64,000 nucleotides of DNA from assembly GCF_014701095.1 (NCBI RefSeq), contig NZ_AP023439.1, positions 7,490,001 to 7,554,000 on the forward strand, given 5' to 3'. The notes below the pieces were generated by a model. That model was not told where the DNA came from. It worked only from the letters and a program-made list of their open reading frames with translations, and searched no databases. Origin of the DNA: Streptomyces tuirus (GTDB taxonomy: Bacteria; Actinomycetota; Actinomycetes; Streptomycetales; Streptomycetaceae). Below, in pieces: positions 44,717 to 53,659 of the stretch. Position numbers and translations under genes: made by a program. Positions within the stretch are counted from its first letter, which is position 1. The number at the start of each line of letters is the position of its first letter.

Positions 44717-45631
44717 TCAGCCGGTGGTCAGGCGTTGCCAGAGCAGGTCGTGGTCGGCGGGTGCGAGGCGGGGCAGTTGTAGGCGGCTGGCCAGGTCGTG
44801 GAGGAAGGCGGTCTGCTGGGTGCGTGCCAGGGGGCGTGGGGGCAGGCGGTCGAGGGTGGTGGCGAGGGTGAGGGTCTCGGGGTAGGTGATCAGGTTCCGG
44901 CAGGTCAGTGTGGGGGAGGCCGGGCCTGGGGCGAGGTGGGGGTTGGCGGTGGTGAGTTGGCGTAGGCGGGTGTGCCAGCGGCTGTGGAGGTGCTGGTGGT
45001 GGTCGTACCAGCGCGTGGTGATCGTTGATGCCCAGCTGAGAGAGGCCGCCGTGGGCGGGCGGCGGGCGGTGAGGCGGGCATGGGCGAGTTCGGGCAGGGA
45101 GCGGATATCGAGGGGGGTGCGCTGTCTGGGGTCGCTTGAGGCTTGCTGGTGGCGGGTGCAGATGAGGGCCCGGGGCAGGTCCGGTGCCGGGTGGATCCAC
45201 GCGGGGATGGCTTTGTACGGGCTGCGGTGGGCGGTGCAGGCGGTGCACGCAGGCAGCGGCTGCACCGCGGGATGGGCGGGCTGCCAGCGGGCGATGGCGG
45301 CGCGGGCGGTGCCGATGGCGGCGGGCGGGGGCTGGCGGGCCAGTGCGCGGGCCAGATGTGCGGACGGGATGCGGGTGAAGCCGGACAGGCGGCGGGTGGC
45401 TTCGTTGCTGAGGTGGATTTCGTTGGTGGGCGGGCCCGCCGTGGTGCCGGTGGCGGTGATGTGCAGGCCGTCCAGGAGCTGGGCGGCACTCAGGTGGTAG
45501 GCGGCTGCGAGGCGGGTGAGGTAGGAGGCGGTGGCTTCGCGGGGCAGCGGCCTCGCACGCAGCGCGCCGGGCGGGGTGGGCCACATGGTGCTGGCTGATA
45601 CCGCAGGGCTGCTCGCGGGGTGCGTGGTCAC
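44717..45631 (-). CDS. tniQ: TniQ/TnsD-like target-selection protein
   Basis: This 304-aa protein begins VTTHPASSPAVSAS and has the TniQ N-terminal motif PLPREATASYLTRLAAAYHL. A zinc-binding segment LPACTACTAH...ICTRHQ follows. TniQ/TnsD proteins bind target DNA and recruit the TniB/TnsC ATPase. The GTG start overlaps the TniB stop by 4 bp. It is shorter than TnsD and closer to TniQ of Tn5053-type elements. It is the last gene of the module. Confidence 0.88.
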   Translation of the reverse strand: MTTHPASSPAVSASTMWPTPPGALRARPLPREATASYLTRLAAAYHLSAAQLLDGLHITATGTTAGPPTNEIHLSNEATRRLSGFTRIPSAHLARALARQPPPAAIGTARAAIARWQPAHPAVQPLPACTACTAHRSPYKAIPAWIHPAPDLPRALICTRHQQASSDPRQRTPLDIRSLPELAHARLTARRPPTAASLSWASTITTRWYDHHQHLHSRWHTRLRQLTTANPHLAPGPASPTLTCRNLITYPETLTLATTLDRLPPRPLARTQQTAFLHDLASRLQLPRLAPADHDLLWQRLTTG

Positions 45632-46662
45632 CGGCTGCTGGGCCGGGCGCGGCGGGCGGGGGTGCGGGGCCGGTAGTGCTCCTCGGCGAGGTGGTCCAGC
45701 GCGATGGAATCCAGCAACGGTCTGGTGATGCGTTCGCTGCTGTTGAGGATGGCTTCGATGGCGGCCTGGCGGATCAGGCGGGAGAGGCTGCCGATGCGCC
45801 CGGCGGTCCGTTCGTGCAGGTATGACGCCAGCCTGGGCAGGCTGCCGGTGCGGTGGGCGCGCAGGTCGAGGGCTGCTTCCAGGGCGGCGATCAGCTCGCG
45901 GAACGGTTCGCGTTCGCCGGCGCGGGCGGGCAGTGCCCCGCAGTCGATCAGAGAGGCGCGCCCGGCCAGTTGCGCGCCGCGTACCCCGGTGAACACCGCG
46001 CTGGCGGTGACGTCGATGCCTGCGTAGACGAACGTGGCGCCGACGCGTTCGGTGAGGTCCTTGAGCCAGTCGGCGGCCTCCGCGCCGGATGTGGTGCGCG
46101 GGTTGAGTCGGTGGATCTCGTCGATCAGCACGAGCTTGACGCCGGCCGCAGTGTAGGTGTGGCAGACAGCCGTTGTGATCTGCGCGGTGGTCATGCGTGA
46201 GGTGACGGGGATGCCGAGGTAGCGGGCGAACTCCCCGGCCAGGGTCTTGGCGGTGGCGCCGGGCGGCACCAGCACATAAGCCACCGGCACACTGTCGTCG
46301 CCCGGGGCGGCGCGGCGGGTGTGGGCGAGGTGGCAGGTCCGGCCGACCTGCAGCAGCGCGGTGGTCTTGCCGGTGGTGGCCGGCCCGGTGACGATCAGCG
46401 ACGGCCGGGCGGTGACGTGCTGGTGCCGTCCCAGAATCATCAGCGTGCGTACCTGGCGTGCCAGGGCCTCGATGGCCGGGGTGCGCACGGTGACGAACTG
46501 CGAGTGGTAGGCCAGGCGTTCCTCCACTGGCCGTGGCGCCTGGCCCGGCTGTGGTGGCGTCGGGGGCGCGGCGTGGGCGAAGCGGGCGAAGGCGTCGAAC
46601 GTCGTCACCGTCCCCGCGGCTGGCTCCCCGGTACCGGGGGCGGGGGGATCGGTACGGGTCAC
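45628..46662 (-). CDS. tniB: TniB/TnsC-like AAA+ ATPase
   Basis: This 344-aa ATPase has Walker A VTGPATTGKTTAL and Walker B KLVLIDEIHRLNPRT, with a sensor region TFVYAGIDVTASAVF. It would couple target recognition by TniQ to the transposase. The start is the second of two GTG codons (GTGGTGACC), overlapping the transposase stop by 4 bp as in the other junctions here. It appears intact, unlike the truncated paralog at 43918. Confidence 0.92.
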   Translation of the reverse strand: MTRTDPPAPGTGEPAAGTVTTFDAFARFAHAAPPTPPQPGQAPRPVEERLAYHSQFVTVRTPAIEALARQVRTLMILGRHQHVTARPSLIVTGPATTGKTTALLQVGRTCHLAHTRRAAPGDDSVPVAYVLVPPGATAKTLAGEFARYLGIPVTSRMTTAQITTAVCHTYTAAGVKLVLIDEIHRLNPRTTSGAEAADWLKDLTERVGATFVYAGIDVTASAVFTGVRGAQLAGRASLIDCGALPARAGEREPFRELIAALEAALDLRAHRTGSLPRLASYLHERTAGRIGSLSRLIRQAAIEAILNSSERITRPLLDSIALDHLAEEHYRPRTPARRARPSSR

Positions 46663-48766
46663 CACAGTTCGGCCTCCTGCTCGGCGTCATACAGCGTGAG
46701 CGTGCCGGGCTCGTCGGCGCCGACGCCGTCACTGGCCTCAGCCCGGGCTCGGGCTTCCAGCGCGTCGAGGCTGTCCTCAGCCTCGTAGCGGCTCACCGCT
46801 GGTTGACCGCCCGCCGGCCGGGGGGCTGCCTGAGCGGTGTGCCTGCCCGGCATCGTCCTGGGCGGTGCTGGTTGCGCCGCAGTGCTGGGCCGGGCGCGGC
46901 GCAGGACCTGGTCGGCGGCCTCCGCGAGGGCCACTTCGTGCTTCTCGCGGTCTGTGCGCTGGTTCATGGCGGTGCGGATGTGGCGCCAGGTGGTCTCGCT
47001 CATCGGGGCGTGGACGTGGTCGCGGTGGATCCACGGAATCTCGTGCAGGTGTCCGTCGGGCAGCCGGATGTAGATCTGGCGTACGTCGTGCGGGTTGAGG
47101 TGAATCTCCCACCTGCCGCCGGGCCCGGCCGGGCAGGGCCGTCCGCGGTGCTCGTTGAGCACGGCGTGGTCGTAGGTGCGGTGGTTGATGCGGATGCCGC
47201 GGCCGGTGACGGGATGGAAGCGCACCGGCAGCAGTTCCAGGTAGTCGGCGCCGTCCAGCGGCAGCGGCACGTATCCGCACGCGCCCAGCAGCGCGCCCCA
47301 CATCTCGTTGGGGGCCAGCGCCTTCTTCGGCAGCAGGGGGTGGCGCAGCCCGTCGTGGGGCGGTGCTGCCAGCACGCGGTGATCCATTCGTCCAGCAGTT
47401 CCTGCAACTGCGCCACCGTGAACCGGGCTTCGTCCTGCACCACCTCGCCGCGCGCCAGGACGTGGGAGCCGGTGTAGCCGGCGACGTGCTGCGCGAACAA
47501 CGAGTTGATGCTTCCGAACGTCCTCTCCACCGCGCCCTTGGCGGCCGGGGACCGCGGCGGCGCCGGCTGCACGCTCACCCCCAGGGTCTCGCATGCCGCC
47601 AGGAACGCGGTGGAGACGAAGATGGCCCCGCGGTCGATGACGATCGTCTCCGGCACCACCACCGGCCGCGCTGCCGCTTGCTCCAGCCGTGTGTCCAGGG
47701 CGAGGAGCCGGTCGTAGGGGACGGCGGCGTGCGCCATGCGCAGCTGCTCGCCCCAGCCGGGCCGCACCGGGTGGGGGACGGCCATCTCCGCCAGCAGCAG
47801 GGCGGCGTCCACGGCCTTGGTGCCCTCCTCGCGCAGCACGGCCGCCACCACCGACCGGGTCGCCACGTCGAGAGCGATCGTGAGTTCCGGGCGCACCGCA
47901 CGGCCGTCCTCGCCGATGGCCATCACATCCAGGCGGGTGGTGTCGACCTGCACCAGCTCGCCCGGCCGCAGTGCCACCGTCGGTGTGAAGGGCCGCACCG
48001 GCGCGGCCGTTGCGGTGCGGGCCGGACGTCCCGGATGCTCCAGCGGGTCGGCCAGCACCCGCGCCAGCCGGTTGAACGTCGACGGCGCAGGCAGTGCCAC
48101 CGTGCCCGGCCCGTGGGTGTCGGCCAGGATGTGCCCGGTCAGCTCCCGCAGCCCCTTCAGCGTGCCCTTGGAGCGGCCGCGCTGGCGGCGCAGTGCCTCC
48201 AGCACCGCGGCCACCACCCGCTCATCAGCCTGCCCGGTCGCACTGGAGGGTTTGCGGCGCGGGATCAGACCCCACAACCCCTGGCCGTGGTAGCGGGCGC
48301 GCATGCGGCGCACGGTGGCCCGGCTGACCCGCGGCCAGCCCAGCTGGGTGAGTTCGTCGGCCTTGGCCTGCTCCCGCTCGGCCATCGATGTGCGCTGCGG
48401 GTCGTACTCGGGCCGGGGGACGCCGGTGCTGCCGGGCCCGTCGGGCAGTCCGGTCTCGATCTCGCGGATGTGCCGCTGCCAGGCCAGAGCCCGCTCCCGC
48501 TCCCGGGCGGGCACCGACTCCAGCAGCCCCCACTGCCGCACTCCCGCACTGGGGGAGCCCACCACGGTGAAGGCGGGGTCGGCGAACAGGAACGAGGACA
48601 GAACCGACGCCGTCTGCCCGTCCTCGTCGACCAGCGTCACCGACGCACCGGCCACGGCGGCCACCTGCCAGGTACAGCTCTGGAACGTCACATACGCGCC
48701 CAGCTTCACCTGCCTGCCACTCGCAGCGGCAGCCACGGGGCGGCTAGGGCGGCCGGGTGCGCTCAC
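46659..48766 (-). pseudogene. tniA: TnsB-like DDE transposase with one frameshift
   Basis: This is a Mu/TnsB-type integrase of about 702 codons. The N-terminal DNA-binding region includes GWPRVSRATVRRMRARYHGQ. The catalytic core has D275 (LVQVDTTRLDV), D378 (TIVIDRGAIF) and E414 (KGAVERTFGS). The C-terminal part lies in another frame: DGLRHPLLPKKALAPNEMWG to YDAEQEAELW. The join is at the GGGG of 47357-47360, and one more G restores a single frame, as in its paralog. The GTG start overlaps the upstream stop. It may be intact if the missing G is an assembly error. Confidence 0.9.
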
Positions 48767-50766
48767 CACTGCTCGGCCTCCGCCTGCGCGTCCCACATTC
48801 CGAAGGCACCCGCCCGTCCGGGCCCGTCCGGCACCGGTGCCACGGCAGCACCGCCCGGTGCCGACCTGTCCGTCAGGCCCTGGCCGCCCGCCGGCACACC
48901 GGCCTCCCGCCCCCGCCCGTTGCTCGATGACGCCGGATGCCCGGGCGGGCCGCTCCGGTCGGCGATGATCTGCCCGGTGCGGCGCCGGACGGCGTCGTCG
49001 AACGGGCGCAGGGCGTGCGCGTGCTCGGTCCAGGGGATCTCGTGCAGGAGTCCGTCGGGCAGCCGGATGTAGACCTGCCGGACGTCATAGGGGTGGTGGC
49101 GCACTTCCCACCGGCCGCCGTCCGTGGTGGGGCAGGCCCGGCCGCGGTGCTCGTCCAAACACTCATGGTCGTAGCGGCGCCTGCCCAGGCGGATCCCGGA
49201 TTCGGTGACCGCCTGGTGCTGCACCGGCAGCAGCTCGGCGAAGTCCTGCCCGGCCAGCGGCACCGGTACCGATCCGGCGACCCCCAGCAGCACCCGCCAC
49301 ATCTCCTGTGGACTCAGGGCCGCCTTGGGCAGCAGCGGGTGCCGCAGAGCCTGTTGGGGGCGGGTGTGCCAGCGGGCGGTGATCCACTCGTCCAGCACAT
49401 CCCGCAGGTGCGGCAGACTGAAGAACGCCTCCGCCTGCCGTCCCGCGCTGTCCGGCCGGTGCACAGCACCCAGCGCGGTGGCCAGGTCTGCGGAGTGCCG
49501 GGTGAACAGCCCTGCGAACGTTTTCACCCTGTCCCCAGCGGCACTGTGCAGGCCGCGGCGCCGTGCGGGGGCGGCTTCCAGGCTCACGCCGAGGCTTTCG
49601 CACACGGTCAGGAACCAGGGAGTGACGGCGGCCGCCGCCGGGTCGAAGACCAGCGTCTGGGGCAGGGCCGCCGGACGCGCCACGGTCGCCTCGATGCGCG
49701 CGTCCAGGGGCATCAGCCGCAGCGGCAGCGGCAGCGCCTCGTGGACTGCCCGCAGCATCTCCCGCCACCCGGGCCGCGCCGTGCGGGGGACTGCCATCTC
49801 GGCCAGCAGCACGGACAGCTCGACCGGCGCGGCCTGCTGCGGGTGCAGCACGGCGGCCAGCACGCAGCCGGTGGCCCCGTCCAGTGCGCAGGTGACCGAC
49901 ACCGCCACCGCACGGCCGTCCTCGCCCACCGCTTCGACGCCGAGGCGGGCGGTGGCGACATGGACCCGCTCGGCGGGTCGCAGTGCAGGCGGCCCGCCGC
50001 CTGCCCCGTCCGGACCGGTGGCGGTGCGCGCCGGGCTACCAGGCGGCTCGGCCGGATCCGCCAGCATCCTCACCAGCCGGTACAGCGACGACCTGGCCGG
50101 CAGCGTCACCCGGCCCTTCCCGTGCGTCTGCGCCACGATCTGTTCGGCCAGGTCGATGACCTGCTTGACCGTGGTCGCCCTGCGGCCGCGACGTACGCGC
50201 AGCGCCTCCAGCACGGCGGCCACCACCCGCTCGTCCGTCCGCCCGGTGGGGGAGGAGGCGCGCAGGGACCGCTTGTCCACCAGCCCCAGCAGCCCCTGGC
50301 GCTGGTAGGCCAGCCGCATCCGCTGCACCGTAGGACGGCTGACCTTCGTCCAGCCCAGCCCCGCAAGCTCCTTCGCCTTGGCGAGCTCCCGCTCGGCGAG
50401 CGTGAAGGCCTGCGAGTCGTACTCAGGCCTCGGCACCCCGCCGCCGCTGCCGGGGCCGCCGGGCAGCCCGGTCTCGACCTCCCGGATGTGCCGCAGCCAG
50501 GCCATCGCCCGCTCCCGGGCAGGCAACGGCACATCCGCCCACATAGCGGCGGCCGGAACCTGCGGGGCGGCCAGGCCGACGACCTCGAAGCCGTCGGCGG
50601 CCACCAGGCGGGCGGCCAGCACGCACCCGGTGGCCCCGTCCTCGGCGGCCAGATACACCCGCCCATCGACCAGAGCGGTCACCTGCCAGGTGCGGTCCTC
50701 GAACCGGACCTGAGCGCCCACCCCAACACACCGCCCACCGGGCGCGGTTACCTCGTGCCTGCTCAC
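48763..50766 (-). CDS. TnsB-like paralog lacking catalytic residues
   Basis: This 667-aa protein is homologous to the neighbouring transposase from end to end, for example HIREVETGLPGGPGS, VSRPTVQRMRLAYQRQGLLG, DEWITARWHTRPQ and a terminal DAQAEAEQW. However, the first catalytic Asp region reads VHVATARLGV, and the Glu region reads SAAGDRVKTFAG. Only the middle Asp remains (LVFDPAAAAV). The open frame is full length with strong codon bias, so the protein is probably made and kept for a non-catalytic role such as DNA binding or regulation. GTG 50766 overlaps the TnsA-like stop. Confidence 0.88.
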   Translation of the reverse strand: MSRHEVTAPGGRCVGVGAQVRFEDRTWQVTALVDGRVYLAAEDGATGCVLAARLVAADGFEVVGLAAPQVPAAAMWADVPLPARERAMAWLRHIREVETGLPGGPGSGGGVPRPEYDSQAFTLAERELAKAKELAGLGWTKVSRPTVQRMRLAYQRQGLLGLVDKRSLRASSPTGRTDERVVAAVLEALRVRRGRRATTVKQVIDLAEQIVAQTHGKGRVTLPARSSLYRLVRMLADPAEPPGSPARTATGPDGAGGGPPALRPAERVHVATARLGVEAVGEDGRAVAVSVTCALDGATGCVLAAVLHPQQAAPVELSVLLAEMAVPRTARPGWREMLRAVHEALPLPLRLMPLDARIEATVARPAALPQTLVFDPAAAAVTPWFLTVCESLGVSLEAAPARRRGLHSAAGDRVKTFAGLFTRHSADLATALGAVHRPDSAGRQAEAFFSLPHLRDVLDEWITARWHTRPQQALRHPLLPKAALSPQEMWRVLLGVAGSVPVPLAGQDFAELLPVQHQAVTESGIRLGRRRYDHECLDEHRGRACPTTDGGRWEVRHHPYDVRQVYIRLPDGLLHEIPWTEHAHALRPFDDAVRRRTGQIIADRSGPPGHPASSSNGRGREAGVPAGGQGLTDRSAPGGAAVAPVPDGPGRAGAFGMWDAQAEAEQW

Positions 50767-51593
50767 CTGCCGTGCTGCTCCTGCTCCCCGTCGCCTGCGG
50801 CCGGGCCGGGCGCCACGAGCGTGTGCTCGCCCAGCGGCCGCGTCAGATCCGCCACCAGCCGCCCGCCCCACAGCGCGTGGTAGAGCACCGGCAGCGCGCT
50901 CAGGACCTCGCCCGCAGCCACGGCCCCGGCCATCAAAGCCCGCGGGGCGGCGAACGCCTCCAGCACCGCCTGCTCAAGCCCGCCGGCGTCGCGGTAGCGG
51001 GGATGGCGGTAGCCGGCCAGCCACCGCACGTTCGCCGCCACTACCTTCTCCGGCGGCACCAGGCGCCGGTAGGTGAACCCCACCGCCGCACACGCCGCCC
51101 CCAGCACCGCGGCCGCCCGCGCGGCACGGTCCCCGGTGGGCCCGGCGTGTGCGGGGCAGTCGGCCAGCAGAGCACGCCCGTCGGCGTAGCGGATGAACAC
51201 CTGCGGCACCCACGTCAGGACCCGCCCGCTGCCGGGATCACGCCAGATCAGCCGCACCGGCCGCGCCGACAACCCCACCACCTGCGGATCACGGTCCAAA
51301 AGCATCAGCTGCATGCACATCGCCTGCGACCCGTGCGGTATGTGCCCGCCGGTGGTGGCCGACCACCACCAGCCCGGCCCCCACCGCCGCCCGGGCACCA
51401 CAGGGAACGCCGCCACCGGCTGGAGCTGCTCGAACCGAACAGCCACCGCGGCCTCAACCCATCGGCGTTGCACGAGTGTGCCGTCCGGCCCCGTGAACTC
51501 TGCCTCCACCGCACCCGGTTGCGGCACCCGGCAGGCCCTGCCCGCGACGGCAGGTAAGCCGTCTTGGCTGCTGTCGATGATCACGTGCTCCAC
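50763..51593 (-). CDS. TnsA-like endonuclease subunit, probably catalytically altered
   Basis: This 276-aa protein shows the actinobacterial TnsA-like layout. MQLMLLDRDPQVVGLSARPV is followed by LTWVPQVFIRYADGRALLAD and then VAANVRWLAGYRHPRYRD. In typical members the second motif reads HVPDYFxR, with the catalytic Asp; here Gln replaces it. TnsA normally cuts the 5' ends of the transposon so that it moves by cut-and-paste. This copy may not cut. GTG 51593 (VEHVIID) is chosen; an ATG at 51728 would add 45 unconserved residues. Confidence 0.8.
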   Translation of the reverse strand: MEHVIIDSSQDGLPAVAGRACRVPQPGAVEAEFTGPDGTLVQRRWVEAAVAVRFEQLQPVAAFPVVPGRRWGPGWWWSATTGGHIPHGSQAMCMQLMLLDRDPQVVGLSARPVRLIWRDPGSGRVLTWVPQVFIRYADGRALLADCPAHAGPTGDRAARAAAVLGAACAAVGFTYRRLVPPEKVVAANVRWLAGYRHPRYRDAGGLEQAVLEAFAAPRALMAGAVAAGEVLSALPVLYHALWGGRLVADLTRPLGEHTLVAPGPAAGDGEQEQHGR

Positions 51594-51776
51594 ACAAACG
51601 TCACACCGGACACGGCGCGCAGGCGAACCGGCCAGTAACTCCAACTGCCTTGCCACAAGAACCGGTTGTCCTGTGCGGGGGACAGGATGCCGCCTGGGGC
51701 GCGCTGGTGTCAGTGCACATCTCTGCACTTTCCCGCCCGGGCCGCCAGGTGAGCAGGCGCCGGATCGGCTTCGCCG

Positions 51777-52097
51777 CTATCCCAGAGACGACAGCACCCA
51801 CCCCGAGTCGTCTTCGCCGGAACCGAACCGGATCAGGGCGCCGGACGGCATCGCCGCACCGCGCGCGAGCGTGTCGACGAAGGCGTCTGCGAACGCGTTG
51901 ACCTGCTCGCGCCCCGCCCCCTGGTCGTCGTCGCGGACACCGGAGTCGAGCCACAGGTGGTCGCGGTGCCCCGTGACCTTCAGCATGAGCTTGAACGTCT
52001 CGTGGTGGTAGTGCGGATCGCTCACGGTGACGCCCACGACGGTGTCACCGCGCACCAGGTCGTCCCCGACGCGTACCCACAGATCGCGTTTGGCCAC
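51777..52097 (-). CDS. Hypothetical protein
   Basis: This 106-aa protein starts with GTG (VAKRDLWVRVGDDLVRGDTV) after GGGGAG and ends GEDDSGWVLSSLG. It contains VSDPHYHHETFKLMLKVTGH and a region of acidic residues. No family is recognised. A much longer open frame upstream is the shadow of the next gene, so the internal GTG is preferred. Confidence 0.65.
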   Translation of the reverse strand: MAKRDLWVRVGDDLVRGDTVVGVTVSDPHYHHETFKLMLKVTGHRDHLWLDSGVRDDDQGAGREQVNAFADAFVDTLARGAAMPSGALIRFGSGEDDSGWVLSSLG

Positions 52098-52249
52098 TGC
52101 TCCCCACTTCCCCCGCCCGGCCGCATCAGCAGCCTGAGCGTAGCCGTCTTGGGCCCGCCTCTGGCTGAGAGTCGGCCCGCCAAGGAAAGACTTCAGTCTG
52201 CGGCTTTCATGCTGCCCCTTTGCAGCCCGGGACCTTCCGGCGGTCGGGG

Positions 52250-53470
52250 TCAGGAGTGGCGGAAGCCGCGGTCGGGATCGCGGGCCTGACTGGGGCGGAA
52301 GGGAACGAACCAGTCCGCAGCGGCCAGGTTGGCAAGTCCGAGGGCCTGGTTGATCTCGTTGCCGGTGTCCTCGATCCCGTCCAGGGAGGCGTCGAACAGC
52401 ATCAGCACGTCGTGGTCCTCGAACAGGACGGTCGAGCACCAGTCCCAGTCGAAGTCGCGGCGGTCTTCGCCCAGACCCTCCACTGTTTCCGCGACCAGGC
52501 GCGGCCGGTTCCGCGTCAGCGACTTGGCCCGGTCGATACCCAGGTGCAGGGCCATCTCCTCGCCGGTGCACAGCGGGCGCACGGCGTGCGTCTCGGCGAG
52601 TTCGGCGGCCAGGTCGTCGAAGCACCGGGCCATCTGCCGCCGCCACTGCTGGTCCTGGTGAAAGGTGATCGGCGGCAGCGAGCCAAGGACACGGCCCTCG
52701 CCGCGCCCAACAGACGCGTCCCCCACGTCGGCGACGTCCTGCCAGATCTGCGCGGACAGCTCCTCGAGCGCCACCCGCAGCACCGCAGCCGTCCGCGCGG
52801 TGAGCTCGTCCTCCTCGCCGTCCTCGTCCCAGCCGTCCTCGTCGTCGTCTTCGTTCCACGCCGCCGGCTGGCCGTGGCGGGCGAGGGAGCGCAGACGGCT
52901 GCGCACGCGCTGCGCGGCCTCTTCGGGAGCGGCCAGGGCATTGTCGATGATCTGCAGTTCGTCGGAGAACTCCTGGGCGCTCAGCAGCGTGCCGGCCTCG
53001 GCGAGCAGGGCGGAACCCGCGTCCGTGCAGGCGTTCTTGGCGGGCAGGACCACGGCGAAGTAGTTGTCCGTCAGCCGGTCGATGACAGAAGCCACCACCC
53101 CCGCGACGACCACAGGGTCGGCGAAGGCTTCCTCCACGTGCAGCCGGTCGACGACGAGAACGCTGGAGGCCGACTCGATGAACTCCTCGAACTCGTAGGT
53201 GAACCGGCCGTCCTCGTCCAGGAGCTGGGCGGCCACCAGGGCGGGGAAGGACTGCTCGTCGGCCATCCGCTCGCGCAGATTGTCGGACTTCCAGTACAGG
53301 CCCCTTACGGCCGTCAGGCTTCCCACTGGTGTGCCGGCCGCGGTGATGCGCACCTGCCACTCCTGCACTCCCTGCGCGGCAGGGTCCAGCAACTGGTGGG
53401 TGTGGTGGAAGTCGAGCGCCAGCTGGGCAAGGTCCGCCCCCGCTGCCGCCGGACCCGTTTGAGTGCTCAA
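52250..53470 (-). CDS. Hypothetical protein of the telomere-proximal block
   Basis: This 406-aa soluble protein contains FEEFIESASSVLVVDRLHVE and CTGEEMALHLGIDRAKSLT, and an acidic patch EDDDEDGWDEDGEEDE at about residue 205. It ends FVPFRPSQARDPDRGFRHS. A TTG start with GAGGGAG upstream gives MSTQTGPAAAG. I recognise no domain. It lies between the Tn7-like module and the second TniQ-like gene on the same strand. Confidence 0.7.
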   Translation of the reverse strand: MSTQTGPAAAGADLAQLALDFHHTHQLLDPAAQGVQEWQVRITAAGTPVGSLTAVRGLYWKSDNLRERMADEQSFPALVAAQLLDEDGRFTYEFEEFIESASSVLVVDRLHVEEAFADPVVVAGVVASVIDRLTDNYFAVVLPAKNACTDAGSALLAEAGTLLSAQEFSDELQIIDNALAAPEEAAQRVRSRLRSLARHGQPAAWNEDDDEDGWDEDGEEDELTARTAAVLRVALEELSAQIWQDVADVGDASVGRGEGRVLGSLPPITFHQDQQWRRQMARCFDDLAAELAETHAVRPLCTGEEMALHLGIDRAKSLTRNRPRLVAETVEGLGEDRRDFDWDWCSTVLFEDHDVLMLFDASLDGIEDTGNEINQALGLANLAAADWFVPFRPSQARDPDRGFRHS

Positions 53471-53659
53471 CGTGCTCCCTCGGCGCCGGTCCCCAGGCCG
53501 CCGCCTACCCGCGGCCCCACCTCAGCGTAGTGGCCGCACGCCTTCGCTTTTCGCGAAGCGGGCACCGCGCACCCCCAGGGGGGAACCCGGCCGGATCCGC
53601 CCTGCGTCCGGGCTGCGGCGTGCAGCGGCTGAGAGACGGCACACCGGCCGCTGCGTGCG

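Noticed and set aside
48937..50883. 648-aa plus-strand frame opposite the second TnsB paralog
   Set aside because: It is a complement shadow with no recognisable domain, while the minus frame aligns with the neighbouring transposase throughout.
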